This document shows positions 1 through 8,945 of a DNA stretch of 64,000 bases, piece after piece. A model generated the notes under the pieces. It was not told where the DNA came from, ran no database searches, and saw only the letters and a list, made by a program, of their open reading frames with translations. Both the position numbers and the translations under genes were made by a program. Where the stretch lies: the NCBI RefSeq assembly GCF_001553645.1, contig NZ_CP014231.1, positions 1,550,001-1,614,000 of the forward strand. The letters are read 5' to 3'. Source of the stretch: Leptotrichia sp. oral taxon 847. Its GTDB lineage: Bacteria > Fusobacteriota > Fusobacteriia > Fusobacteriales > Leptotrichiaceae. Position 1 is the first letter of the stretch. Each line of letters starts with the position of its first letter.

Positions 1-1
1 A

Positions 2-1330
2 GTAGAAGAGAGTCCTAAAATAGGTGAAAAGAAAGAAAATAATAAAAATTTACATGAGATTGACGAAGAGCAGGAAAATAGTTTTAGAATTTTTAGAAGT
101 ATGAAAATGATTGAAAATATTGCGATGGCAGAAGTGTGGATTTTGGATGCAAAGACAAGAAATATAGTACAGGGAGAAAAGAATCAGTCAATTTCTTATT
201 TTAAACTTCCTCCAAATGCTGAAGATACTATAAAAAAAGCATTGGATGGAAAAGTTACAACTACTGAAAATTTTAATGATTATTTGAGCGAAAATTCGAT
301 AACCGTTGCAGTTCCCATAAAGAATGGTACAAAGATTGAAGGGGTGGTTCTCTTGCACTCTCCTATAAAATATTTGTCTCTTTCTTTGAAAAGTGGAACT
401 TACACTCTTGTTCTAAGTATAGTCATCGCGTTGTTTTTGGCAAGTATTGCGGCAATTTGGCTGTCTGCAAGTTTTACAGATCCGCTTAATAAAATAAAAA
501 ATACTACTTTGGAACTTGCAAAGGGGAATTATGAAATTAAAACAGACGTGAAACAGAGCGATGAAATAGGGGAATTGGCTAAAAGTATTGATATTCTTGC
601 ACTGGAATTGGATAAGAGCTTAAAAGAGCGCAAGAGATTTGAGAGAATGAGACAAGATTTTATAGCAAATGTATCTCATGAGTTAAGAACACCAATAACT
701 GTTATAAGAGGCTCTATAGAGGCCATTTGTGATGGAATTATAACGGATCCTGCTCAGCTTTATGAATATAACCATCAAATTTTGGCAGACAGCATTCATA
801 TGCAAGGGTTGATAAATGATTTAATTGATTTGACGAAATTACAAAATTTGGATTTTTCAATAAGAGAAGAAAGAATAAGTCTGAATGACATTATAAATGA
901 TGTGGTGAGAAGCATGAAACAAATTTCTGCCAAAAAAAATATAAAAATCAATTTTGAGATGGAAAATCCCAAAGAAAATTATTTATTTCGAGGAGATTAT
1001 CAAAGAATCAGGCAAATGATAATAATTGTTGTCGATAACGCAATAAAATTTTCAAAAGAAAATCAAAAAATTGATATTCTTTTGAAAACAGTTGGAAATA
1101 AATATGAATTAAAAATTGTCGATACAGGAAAAGGGATTAATTCTGAAAATATTGGAGAAATTTTTAATCGCTATCATAAGTCAGACTGTGAAGAAAACAA
1201 AAACGGAATGGGACTTGGACTTGCAATAGCAAAAGAAATAGCACAAAGACATAACATTTTAATAAATGTCGAAAGTGAACCAAATGTTAAGACAATATTT
1301 ACATTTTTTATAAAAAAATTGAAAATTTGA
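2..1330 (+). CDS. Sensor histidine kinase (5' end outside window)
   Basis: The reading frame is open to the left edge, so the N-terminus is missing; the first internal ATG is at 101. Counting from that ATG, a sensor segment (about 1-100) is followed by one membrane helix (about 103-123), a HAMP linker (about 124-175), a HisKA dimerisation domain with the phospho-acceptor His193 in VSHELRTP, and an HATPase_c domain with N box DNAIKFS, G1 DTGKGI and G2 GMGLGLA. This is a classical membrane two-component kinase that autophosphorylates and passes phosphate to a response regulator. The partner is presumably upstream; none lies downstream. The order of motifs is complete, so it looks functional. 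The ligand is unknown. Confidence 0.9.
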   Translation, partial: VEESPKIGEKKENNKNLHEIDEEQENSFRIFRSMKMIENIAMAEVWILDAKTRNIVQGEKNQSISYFKLPPNAEDTIKKALDGKVTTTENFNDYLSENSITVAVPIKNGTKIEGVVLLHSPIKYLSLSLKSGTYTLVLSIVIALFLASIAAIWLSASFTDPLNKIKNTTLELAKGNYEIKTDVKQSDEIGELAKSIDILALELDKSLKERKRFERMRQDFIANVSHELRTPITVIRGSIEAICDGIITDPAQLYEYNHQILADSIHMQGLINDLIDLTKLQNLDFSIREERISLNDIINDVVRSMKQISAKKNIKINFEMENPKENYLFRGDYQRIRQMIIIVVDNAIKFSKENQKIDILLKTVGNKYELKIVDTGKGINSENIGEIFNRYHKSDCEENKNGMGLGLAIAKEIAQRHNILINVESEPNVKTIFTFFIKKLKI

Positions 1331-1351
1331 GAATAAAATTAAATATATTAT

Positions 1352-1380
1352 TTGACAAATTTTCAAAAAAAGTATAAAAT
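1352..1380 (+). promoter_or_regulatory. Sigma-70 promoter of perR-ferritin
   Basis: TTGACA (1352-1357), a 17-bp spacer and TAAAAT (1375-1380). It is the only convincing promoter between the kinase stop and perR. It overlaps the dyad described next. Confidence 0.7.
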
Positions 1381-1396
1381 TGTAATAGATACAATT
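1378..1396 (+). promoter_or_regulatory. Putative Per/Fur box (operator)
   Basis: Perfect inverted repeat AATTGTA-N5-TACAATT. Its central 15 bases, read as a 7-1-7 dyad, resemble the known Per box consensus TTATAATNATTATAA with symmetric A-to-G/T-to-C changes. It overlaps the -10 element of the perR promoter, which fits autorepression of perR and ferritin. The dyad is seen; the binding protein is inferred. Confidence 0.6.
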
Positions 1397-1470
1397 AAGT
1401 TACCAAAATACCTTCATAAATTTAATTAAATAAAAGAATTAATTAATATAAATAAAATTAAGGAGGAAGA

Positions 1471-1887
1471 ATGCACGTAGAGAATGTAGGTGAGTATTTA
1501 AAAGGAAATGGTATAAAACCCTCTATCCAAAGAATGAAGATATTTCAATATCTGTTGGATCATCATACACATCCGACAGTTGATGATATTTTTAAAAATT
1601 TATCGTCTGAAATGCCGACTTTATCAAAGACTACAGTTTATAATACACTGAATATATTTGTGAAAAATCATATTGTTCAGGAAATTGTAATAGAAGAGAA
1701 TGAAGTCAGATATGACGTAGTAACCCAAAGTCATGGTCATTTTAAATGTAAAAGTTGTGGAGCAATTTTGGACTTTGATGCGGATTTATCAAAATTTGAT
1801 TTATCGTCATTAGGTGATGTGGAAGTAGAGGAAATGCATTTTTATCTAAAAGGCATTTGTTCTAAATGTTTAAAAAATAAAAATTAA
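1471..1887 (+). CDS. perR: Fur-family repressor, PerR-like
   Basis: 138 residues, the normal size of the Fur superfamily. An N-terminal winged helix (about 1-80, with SKTTVYNTLNIF as recognition helix) is followed by a dimerisation domain with HGHFKCKSCG and CSKC, giving two CxxC pairs for a structural zinc, plus His/Asp ligands (H-G-H, DFDAD) for the regulatory metal. The Asp-rich stretch after the first CxxC and the adjacent ferritin gene favour PerR (peroxide sensing by Fe/Mn) over Fur or Zur, but this cannot be settled by eye. The ATG is preceded by a strong AAGGAGGA. It forms an operon with ferritin 25 bp downstream. Confidence 0.8.
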   Translation: MHVENVGEYLKGNGIKPSIQRMKIFQYLLDHHTHPTVDDIFKNLSSEMPTLSKTTVYNTLNIFVKNHIVQEIVIEENEVRYDVVTQSHGHFKCKSCGAILDFDADLSKFDLSSLGDVEVEEMHFYLKGICSKCLKNKN

Positions 1888-1912
1888 AATAAAAGATAGG
1901 AGAAAATAAATT

Positions 1913-2410
1913 ATGAAATTAAACAACGAATTAAAAGAATTATTAAATGCACAAGTAAATATGGAAATTGAGGCAGCATATCAATATAAAGCGATGTCAG
2001 CTTATTTTGAAGGAAGACAATTAGAGGGATTTGCAAAGTGGATGGATGCACAAGTAAAAGAAGAATTGGAACATTCTAAAAAATTCTATGATTATCTTTT
2101 AAAAAGAGAAGGAAAAATTGAATATTCTGCGTTAAATAAACCTAAAGCTGATTTTTCTTCAGTAAAAGAAGTATTCGAAGTGGCATTAGCACACGAACAA
2201 AAGGTTACAGCATCTATTGAAAATATTTACAAAGTTGCAAGAAATTTGGGTGATTTTGGAGTAGAAAACTTTTTAGATTTCTTTATCGAAGAACAGGAAG
2301 AAGAAGAAGAAAGTGTACAAAAAGTAATTGATAAAATCACTTTGTTAAATGTTGACAACAAAAATGTTGAGTTATATTTATTGGATAAAGAAATGGGAGA
2401 AAGAAAATAA
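1913..2410 (+). CDS. ftnA: Non-heme ferritin
   Basis: 165 residues, typical of bacterial FtnA. It is a four-helix iron-storage subunit that oxidises Fe(II) at a ferroxidase centre and stores Fe(III) in a 24-mer. Visible ligands are the Glu in NMEIEAAYQY (helix A), the ExxH motif in EELEHSKKF (helix B) and later HEQKV and EEQEEEE (helices C and D). The start has TAGGAG upstream. It is co-transcribed with perR, which suggests peroxide or iron control. IS256 copy 1 is inserted exactly after the stop codon, leaving the protein intact but pushing its terminator 1.4 kb away. Confidence 0.9.
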   Translation: MKLNNELKELLNAQVNMEIEAAYQYKAMSAYFEGRQLEGFAKWMDAQVKEELEHSKKFYDYLLKREGKIEYSALNKPKADFSSVKEVFEVALAHEQKVTASIENIYKVARNLGDFGVENFLDFFIEEQEEEEESVQKVIDKITLLNVDNKNVELYLLDKEMGERK

Positions 2411-2418
2411 CAAAGAAA

Positions 2419-3780
2419 GGGTGTGTAAAAATTTTTGTGTAAACCTCTAAATAATATATGGTAAAATAACTGTATAATATTTGGAGGTTTTTGTTATGAC
2501 TAAAAAGAAAATTGACAACGAAATTTTTAAAACACTGATTGAGGATTACAATATTAAAGATACTAATGATATTAAGGATATGCTTAAGGATTTGCTTTCG
2601 GGTACTATCCAAACCATGCTTGAAGCTGAAATTGAGCATGAACTGGGGTATGCTAAACATTCTATGAAAGATAAGACTACTTCTAATGCTAGAAATGGAC
2701 ATTCCAAGAAAACTGTTAGAAGTGAGTATGGCAATCTTGATTTAGATATTCCTAGAGATAGAAATGCTGAGTTTGAGCCTCAAATCATCCCTAAATATCA
2801 AAGAGAAATTACTGGCATTGAAGGACAGATTCTTTCTCTTTATGCTAAAGGAATGAGCAATAGAGATATCGAGGACCATCTCAATAATCTTTATGGAATT
2901 GATGTTTCGCCATCTATGATCAGTAAAATTACAGATAAAATTATACCTGAAATTAGGGAATGGCAGTCTAGACAGCTTGAGGATGTATACCCAATAGTTT
3001 TTATGGATGCTATCCATTACAGCGTAAGAAAAGATGGAGTTGTTGTTAAAAAGGCGGTATATTTAGCTATAGGAATAGATAAGGAAGGGCGAAAGGAGGT
3101 CTTAGGATTTTGGATAGGAGAAAATGAATCAAGCAAGTACTGGCTAAATGTTTTAAATGAATTAAAAAACAGAGGAGTTCAGGATATACTAATTATGTCT
3201 GTTGATAATTTAAAAGGGTTCAGCGAAGCAATATCTTCGGTGTTCCCTAAGACAGAAATTCAAAAATGTGTGGTTCATCAAATTAGAAACAGCATAAGAT
3301 ACATATCTTACAAAGATGTAAGGGAATTTACATCAGACTTAAAAGAAATGTACAATGCACCAACACTGGAACAGGCAGAGTTTAAACTGGATGAACTAGA
3401 AGAAAAATGGGGTAAAAAGTATATGGCAGTAATTAATTCCTGGAGAAGTAACTGGAATGAGTTGACAACATACTTTAAATATGATACAAAGATAAGAAAG
3501 CTGATATATACGACAAACCCGATAGAAAGCTTAAACAGACAATTAAGAAAGTATACGAAGACAAAATCACTTTATCCGACAGATGAAGCATTGATGAAGT
3601 CAGTATATTTAAGTTTAAAGGAAGCAACAAGGAAATGGACTGGAAGAATACCGGGCTGGGGAGAAATATATTCTCAGTTAAGTATTTATTTTGAAGGAAG
3701 GATTTAAAAACAGGATGATAAAAATACCATCCTGTACCATATATTATATTTTGAGTTTACACAAAATTCTGGACACTCTC
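2419..3780 (+). mobile_element. IS256-family insertion sequence, copy 1
   Basis: 1362 bp. Ends were set by comparing three copies in the window and by an exact 8-bp target duplication CAAAGAAA at 2411-2418 and 3781-3788. Terminal inverted repeats are imperfect, about 20 of 26 matching, beginning GGGTGTGT on the left and GAGAGTGTCC on the right (reverse complement). One transposase gene fills the element. A hairpin (ACAGGATG at 3710-3717, CATCCTGT at 3728-3735) lies between its stop and the right end. The encoded protein is identical to that of copy 3, so the insertion looks recent. It begins at the base after the ferritin stop plus the 8-bp duplication. Confidence 0.95.
2496..3707 (+). CDS. 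IS256-family transposase (Mutator type)
   Basis: 403 residues from the ATG at 2496, which has GGAGG at 2483-2487. A TTG 15 bases upstream overlaps that ribosome site and is unlikely to be the start. The DDE triad can be placed at Asp171 (VFMDAIHY), Asp237 (MSVDNLKGF) and Glu344 (TTNPIESLNRQL), with the family's C/H motif (KCVVHQIRNS) between the second Asp and the Glu. The reading frame is intact, so this copy may be active. Its protein is identical to that of copy 3. Confidence 0.95.
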   Translation: MTKKKIDNEIFKTLIEDYNIKDTNDIKDMLKDLLSGTIQTMLEAEIEHELGYAKHSMKDKTTSNARNGHSKKTVRSEYGNLDLDIPRDRNAEFEPQIIPKYQREITGIEGQILSLYAKGMSNRDIEDHLNNLYGIDVSPSMISKITDKIIPEIREWQSRQLEDVYPIVFMDAIHYSVRKDGVVVKKAVYLAIGIDKEGRKEVLGFWIGENESSKYWLNVLNELKNRGVQDILIMSVDNLKGFSEAISSVFPKTEIQKCVVHQIRNSIRYISYKDVREFTSDLKEMYNAPTLEQAEFKLDELEEKWGKKYMAVINSWRSNWNELTTYFKYDTKIRKLIYTTNPIESLNRQLRKYTKTKSLYPTDEALMKSVYLSLKEATRKWTGRIPGWGEIYSQLSIYFEGRI

Positions 3781-3812
3781 CAAAGAAAATAACGGTTACT
3801 GTTATTTTTTAT

Positions 3813-3843
3813 ACTACACTTTTTTAGGTGTAGTTTTTTTTTA
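3813..3843 (+). terminator. Rho-independent terminator (original ferritin terminator)
   Basis: Stem ACTACAC (3813-3819) with GTGTAGT (3828-3834), then about ten T. A smaller AATAAC/GTTATT hairpin lies just before it (about 3788-3806). Before IS256 copy 1 inserted, this stood directly after the ferritin gene. Confidence 0.75.
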
Positions 3844-3850
3844 TTTTTTT

Positions 3851-3894
3851 ATTAAAAAAAAATAAAAAGAACCTCAAAATAAATTTGAGATTCT
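3851..3894 (-). terminator. Rho-independent terminator of glgP
   Basis: On the minus strand an 11-bp stem with one mismatch (3868-3878 with 3884-3894, loop of five bases) is followed by a long T-rich run. It lies 24 bases past the glgP stop. Confidence 0.8.
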
Positions 3895-3917
3895 TTATTA
3901 TTATTGATATTGTGTCA

Positions 3918-6380
3918 TTAGTCAATATAATCATTAACTTCAACTGGTTCAATGTTCCAAATTTCTTTTGCATATTCTGCAATTGTTCTGTCTGAACTAA
4001 ATTTACCAGCATTTGCAATATTTTTAAGTGCTTTTTTAGTCCATTCCCTCTTATCTTTAAACGCATTTTGAAGTTTATTTTGAGCTTCCCTGTAAGAGGC
4101 AAAATCTTTTAATAAGAAATAAACATCAGGTCTCGAACCGTCTACACCGTATAGTAATGAATTTTGTAATTCTTTGAATATACCTGTATGATTGTCATCA
4201 TAAGTTCCATCTGCTAACTGGTCAACAACTTTTTTTAGTCCTTCGACATTCATATATTCATCGTAAGGATTGTATTCATTGTTAGCTTGGTAAGCTTCTA
4301 CTTCTTGAGCTGAAAGTCCAAAGATAAAGGCATTGTCCATTCCAACTTCTTCAACAATTTCTACGTTTGCTCCGTCCATTGTTCCAAGTGTCAATGCACC
4401 GTTTAACATAAATTTCATATTTCCAGTTCCTGAAGCTTCTTTACTTGCAGTTGAAATTTGTTCTGACACATCTGCTGCAGGGAATATTTTTTCAGCAAGT
4501 GAAACTCTGTAATTTTCTAAGAATACAACTTTAATTTTTCCGTTGATAGATGAGTCATTGTTAATAACTTCCGCAATAGAATTAATTAATTTGATAATTC
4601 CTTTGGCTCTTCTGTATCCAGCGGCAGCTTTTGCACCAAAAATGAAAGTTCTAGGTTCTACATCTAAATATGGATTTTCTTTTAATTTATTGTATAGATC
4701 CATAATATGTAAAACATTCAAAAGCTGTCTTTTGTATTCGTGTAATCTTTTTACTTGAATATCAAAAATAGAATTTGGATCTACTTCGATACCTGTTGTT
4801 TCTTTTATATAATCTGCTAATTTTTGTTTGTTGTTAAATTTAATTTGTGCTACTCTATTTAAGATGTTGTCGTCATCTAAATATTTTTCCAATTTTTTAA
4901 GTTCATATAAGTCAGTAATCCATTTATCTCCGATTAATTCTGTAATTAAAGCAGCCAACTCAGGATTTGCTTTTAGAAGCCATCTTCTTTGAGTGATTCC
5001 GTTTGTCTTATTTAAGAATTTTTCAGGATATAATTCATTCCACTCTTTTAATTCTGAATTTTTTAGAATTTCTGTATGAAGTGCAGCAACTCCATTTACT
5101 TTGTGTGAACCTACGATTGCAAGCCACGCCATTCTAATCTGTCCATTTCCAATGATTGACATCTTGTTAATTCTTTTCCAGTCTCCTGGATATTTTTGTT
5201 GTAATTCAAGAAGAAATCTTCTGTTAATTTCTTCAATAATTTGATAAATTCTTGGTAAAAGTGGTTGGAATAAAGGAATATCCCATTTTTCTAGTGCTTC
5301 TGATAAAATTGTATGGTTTGTATAAGCAAATACTTTTTTACAGATGTTCCAAGATTCGTCCCAATTTAATTTTTCCACATCTAAGAAAATTCTCATAAGT
5401 TCAGGAATTGCAACAACTGGATGTGTATCATTCAATTGAATTGCAATTTTGTCAGCGAATCTTGAGAAATCGTTTCCGTAGATTGATTTATATCTTCTTA
5501 CAATATCTTGCAATGATGCTGAAGTAAAGAAATATTGCTGTTTTAATCTCAATTGTTTTCCATCTTTTTTAGTGTCATTTGGATAAAGTACCCTTGAAAT
5601 ATCTTCAGCTTCTACCGCTTTTGACGAAGCTTGTAAATAAGTTTGGTCATTGAATAGTTTTAGATCAAATCCTTCAGGCGATCTTGCTTCCCACAATCTT
5701 AGTGTGTTTATAGTGTCGTTTCCATATCCGACTACAGGCACATCATAAGGAACTGCGAGAACAGTTTCAGTATTTATCATTTTATAATAGTCTTTTCCAT
5801 ATTCATCTTTATAAACTTCAATTTGTCCTCCAAATTTTACTTTAAACATTCTGTCCATTCTTTTGATTGACCAAGGATCGCCGTATTTTGTCCAATCGTC
5901 AGGATATTCCACTTGAAATCCATCTTCAATTTTTTGTTCAAACATTCCGTATTTGTAACGAAGTCCATAACCGTGTCCTGGCAATTTTAAAGTGGCAAGT
6001 GAATCTAGAAAGCAGGCTGCAAGTCTACCAAGTCCACCATTTCCAAGTCCAGCATCCATTTCAGAATCTTCTAGTTTATTTATATCTACACCAAATTCTT
6101 CCAAAGTTTCTCTAATGATGTCATTGATTCTTAAATTGATCAAATTATTTCCCATAAATCTTCCCATTAAAAATTCAGCGGAAAAGTAATAAGTCTGTTT
6201 TACTTGTTTTTTTGCATAAGTTTTTTTTGTGTTGTACCATTTTTCTACAACATAGTCTAAAACTGCACGTGATACAGCATAGTATAACTCATATTCATGA
6301 GCTTCCTCAATAGTTTTTCCAAAATCTCTCCTTAATTCTTTGGTAATACTGTTTTTTAATTCAGTTTTATCAATTGTCAT
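3918..6380 (-). CDS. glgP: Glycogen/maltodextrin phosphorylase
   Basis: 820 residues, full length for GT35 phosphorylases. It releases glucose-1-phosphate from alpha-1,4-glucan chains using pyridoxal phosphate in the cytoplasm. The PLP-binding Lys is about residue 656 in SGTGNMKFMLNG. Other landmarks are GLGNGGLGRLAACFLDS near the N-terminus, AIQLNDTHP and the glucan-site region KRLHEYKRQ. The ATG follows AGGAGG on the minus strand. No other glycogen gene is in the window; the gene stands after dapA with a 114-bp gap and its own terminator, so it may be a separate unit. Confidence 0.95.
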   Translation of the reverse strand: MTIDKTELKNSITKELRRDFGKTIEEAHEYELYYAVSRAVLDYVVEKWYNTKKTYAKKQVKQTYYFSAEFLMGRFMGNNLINLRINDIIRETLEEFGVDINKLEDSEMDAGLGNGGLGRLAACFLDSLATLKLPGHGYGLRYKYGMFEQKIEDGFQVEYPDDWTKYGDPWSIKRMDRMFKVKFGGQIEVYKDEYGKDYYKMINTETVLAVPYDVPVVGYGNDTINTLRLWEARSPEGFDLKLFNDQTYLQASSKAVEAEDISRVLYPNDTKKDGKQLRLKQQYFFTSASLQDIVRRYKSIYGNDFSRFADKIAIQLNDTHPVVAIPELMRIFLDVEKLNWDESWNICKKVFAYTNHTILSEALEKWDIPLFQPLLPRIYQIIEEINRRFLLELQQKYPGDWKRINKMSIIGNGQIRMAWLAIVGSHKVNGVAALHTEILKNSELKEWNELYPEKFLNKTNGITQRRWLLKANPELAALITELIGDKWITDLYELKKLEKYLDDDNILNRVAQIKFNNKQKLADYIKETTGIEVDPNSIFDIQVKRLHEYKRQLLNVLHIMDLYNKLKENPYLDVEPRTFIFGAKAAAGYRRAKGIIKLINSIAEVINNDSSINGKIKVVFLENYRVSLAEKIFPAADVSEQISTASKEASGTGNMKFMLNGALTLGTMDGANVEIVEEVGMDNAFIFGLSAQEVEAYQANNEYNPYDEYMNVEGLKKVVDQLADGTYDDNHTGIFKELQNSLLYGVDGSRPDVYFLLKDFASYREAQNKLQNAFKDKREWTKKALKNIANAGKFSSDRTIAEYAKEIWNIEPVEVNDYID

Positions 6381-6494
6381 TTTTCCTCCTAAAAATCTGT
6401 ATTTTTTTCACTGTTATTTTACTCTTTTTTTAAAATTTTTACAATTAAAAATTTAATTAAAAGTATAATTTAGAAATAAAGGAAATTATAGTTT

Positions 6495-7379
6495 TTATAA
6501 AATCCCTTTTTGACCGAAAACTTTTGTTAATTTTTCATAAGTTTTTGGTTCAGCTGATACAAGTGGTAATCTCACATCGTCGTTATCTATCATTTTTAAA
6601 ATTTTCATAGCGGCTTTCACTGTAACGGGATTTCCTTCCAAAAACATATTTTTACTTACATCGTAAAGTTTTGTGTGTAGATCAAAAGCCTTTGCAAAAT
6701 TTTTGTTTAAAAATGAACTGATTAAATCACTCATTTCTTGCGGCATAATATTTGCAACAACAGATACTACTCCTTTTGCTCCAATTGATAACATTGGTAA
6801 AATTAGATGATCTTCGCCTGATAAAATTTCAATTTTATCGCCACACAAATTTTGAATTTTAATCATTTGTTCAAGACTTCCAGTCGCTTCTTTTACAGCT
6901 ACAATTTCTGGAATTTCGGCTAACCTTGCGATTGTTTCAGGCTCAATATTTGTCCCAGTTCTTCCAGGAACATTGTATAGCATTACAGGAAATTTTGAAT
7001 CATTTGCAATTTTTTTGTAATGTTCATAAAGTCCACGTTGACTTGGTTTATTATAATAAGGACAAGTGCTAAGTGCAGCATCTGCTCCCAATTCTTTTGC
7101 ATACTTTGTAAGTTCTATTGCTCTATTTGTGTTATTTGAACCAGCTCCGGCAATAACTTGTATTCTTCCTTTCACTTCTTCCACAACAATTCTAATAACT
7201 TTTTCATGCTCAGCAAATGTAAGTGTAGGCGCTTCTCCAGTCGTCCCACAAGGCACAATTCCAGCTGTCCCATTTTCAATGTGATAATTTACTAATTCAC
7301 GCAATTTATCTTCGTCTAATTCGGTTCCATTATTTTTAAATGGTGTAATTAGAGCTACATAAGATCCTTCAAATTTCAT
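6495..7379 (-). CDS. dapA: 4-hydroxy-tetrahydrodipicolinate synthase
   Basis: 294 residues, normal for DapA. It condenses pyruvate with aspartate semialdehyde in the first committed step of lysine/diaminopimelate synthesis. The Schiff-base Lys163 lies in AVKEATGS; Thr46-Thr47 (CGTTGEAPT), Tyr135 and Arg140 (LYNVPGR) complete the active site. The start has AAAGGA upstream. It is the last gene of the lysA-lysC-orf-dapF-dapA cluster, 21 bp after dapF, so it is likely under the lysine riboswitch. Confidence 0.95.
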   Translation of the reverse strand: MKFEGSYVALITPFKNNGTELDEDKLRELVNYHIENGTAGIVPCGTTGEAPTLTFAEHEKVIRIVVEEVKGRIQVIAGAGSNNTNRAIELTKYAKELGADAALSTCPYYNKPSQRGLYEHYKKIANDSKFPVMLYNVPGRTGTNIEPETIARLAEIPEIVAVKEATGSLEQMIKIQNLCGDKIEILSGEDHLILPMLSIGAKGVVSVVANIMPQEMSDLISSFLNKNFAKAFDLHTKLYDVSKNMFLEGNPVTVKAAMKILKMIDNDDVRLPLVSAEPKTYEKLTKVFGQKGIL

Positions 7380-7400
7380 TTTTCTATCCTTTCAATTTTT

Positions 7401-8252
7401 TTATCTTTTATATTTATAAAATCCTTCGGCAACTTTTTCACTAGGTCCTGTCATAAAAGCGCAGTCGCCTTCTTTATCATATTCTATAACAAGTTGTCCG
7501 CCAGGTACTTTTACATTGACCTTGTATTCTGTGTAGCCAAAAATTCTTGCTAAAACAGCAGCGGCAGTAACACCTGTTCCACAGGCAAGAGTTCTTCCAG
7601 CTCCTCTTTCCCAAGTGATAACTTCGATGTGAGTTTTGTCATACACTTTTACAAAATTCACATTAACTTTTTTCGGAAATAATTCAGTGTAATTTTCAAT
7701 TTTTTTCCCAAAAGTGTTAATAATTTCGTCGTTAAATTCATCAACAAAAATTACACAGTGGTCAGTTCCAGTAAAAATATACGAAACTTCAAATTCTTTT
7801 CCGTCAATTGTGATTTTTTCTTTTAAAAATCTCTCTTTTTCTGTATTAATTAGTTTATTTACATCAAAAACAGGTTTTCCCATATTCACACGAGCTGTAA
7901 AAATATCATTTTCTTCATCATAACTTGTTCTGATGTTTAAATCCCCAGGAACAGTTTTTACTGTAAATTCATTTCCTTCAACTAAATGATTGTTAATTAG
8001 ATATTGAGAAAAACATCTAATTCCATTTCCACACATAGGCGCCTGACTTCCATCTGAGTTAAAAAAGAACATAAATGGCATATTTGCCACGTATTTTAAA
8101 ATTATAAGTCCATCCGCACCAATACCGTAATGTCTATCACAAATTTGAGCTGCAAATTCATTGTAGTCAGGAATTCCTTTTTCTATCAAATCTCTTTCAT
8201 TTACAATGACAAAGTCATTCCCAGCTCCTTGATATTTTTCAAATTTTAACAT
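7401..8252 (-). CDS. dapF: Diaminopimelate epimerase
   Basis: 283 residues. It interconverts LL- and meso-diaminopimelate, supplying both lysine and peptidoglycan. The two catalytic cysteines are visible at Cys74 (MCGNGIRCF) and Cys224 (LACGTGVTAAA), each in its expected loop of the duplicated DapF fold. GGAGG precedes the ATG. It sits between the exported protein gene and dapA in the riboswitch-controlled cluster. Confidence 0.95.
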   Translation of the reverse strand: MLKFEKYQGAGNDFVIVNERDLIEKGIPDYNEFAAQICDRHYGIGADGLIILKYVANMPFMFFFNSDGSQAPMCGNGIRCFSQYLINNHLVEGNEFTVKTVPGDLNIRTSYDEENDIFTARVNMGKPVFDVNKLINTEKERFLKEKITIDGKEFEVSYIFTGTDHCVIFVDEFNDEIINTFGKKIENYTELFPKKVNVNFVKVYDKTHIEVITWERGAGRTLACGTGVTAAAVLARIFGYTEYKVNVKVPGGQLVIEYDKEGDCAFMTGPSEKVAEGFYKYKR

Positions 8253-8292
8253 AATTTAACCTCCATTAATTTCTTAATTTTAATAAATTATT

Positions 8293-8934
8293 TTAATTAT
8301 TTTTATAATTTTCTAGAAAATTTTTTAGTATATAATCTGAGATACTTTCTTTTGAAATCCATTCATTTCCTTTTAATTCAAATTTTAATTCAATGTCCAT
8401 AATTTCTGAGATATTTTTATCATTTTTCATTAATTCTTTTGAATAAGTATCTAAATATTGAGATATTTCAGATTTTATTTTTTCATTTAAAAGTATGTCC
8501 AAATCTACTTGACCATTTTTTCCATATTTTTTTAACATATATTCTTTTAATTTATTTAAAGCATCAAGTGCATCTACAAATTTTAATTCAAGAGTTCCAT
8601 TTGCCTTGTTTTTTGATATATTTGTAATATCATACAATTCAATTTTTGAATTATAGATAATATTTTTTAAGTGTTGTTCTGTAATCATTTCCATCAATAT
8701 TCTAAATGATTTTTGTTTCTTTTTATCTGCCACTTCCATATCGTTAAATTGTATCATCTCATCAGTTAAAACTGATTTTTTTTTCATCATTTCATTAAAT
8801 AATTTATTTTTTTCAGTTTCATTAAACTGATTTATTGTTTTATTTATTGCTGATTTTAATTGAGCTTTATCATTAAATTCACTAAAAGATAGAATGTTGA
8901 CAAACAACAGTAAAAATAATAATAGTTTTTTCAA
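8293..8934 (-). CDS. Exported protein of unknown function in the lysine operon
   Basis: 213 residues with a clear signal peptide (KKLLLFLLLFVNILSF, about 1-19), no lipobox and no other membrane segment. The mature part is highly charged and predicted helical. I do not recognise the family. It starts at TTG with AGGAGG seven bases upstream, only 11 bp after the lysC stop, and ends 40 bp before dapF, so it is embedded in the diaminopimelate operon. A role in cell envelope maintenance is possible but is only inferred from its position. Confidence 0.75.
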   Translation of the reverse strand: MKKLLLFLLLFVNILSFSEFNDKAQLKSAINKTINQFNETEKNKLFNEMMKKKSVLTDEMIQFNDMEVADKKKQKSFRILMEMITEQHLKNIIYNSKIELYDITNISKNKANGTLELKFVDALDALNKLKEYMLKKYGKNGQVDLDILLNEKIKSEISQYLDTYSKELMKNDKNISEIMDIELKFELKGNEWISKESISDYILKNFLENYKNN

Positions 8935-8945
8935 TGCAAAGCCTC

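Noticed and set aside
2337-3017. Minus-strand ORFs over the start of the IS256 transposase (also in copies 2 and 3)
   Set aside because: They recur in all copies only because the element recurs, have no ribosome sites, and mirror the transposase frame.
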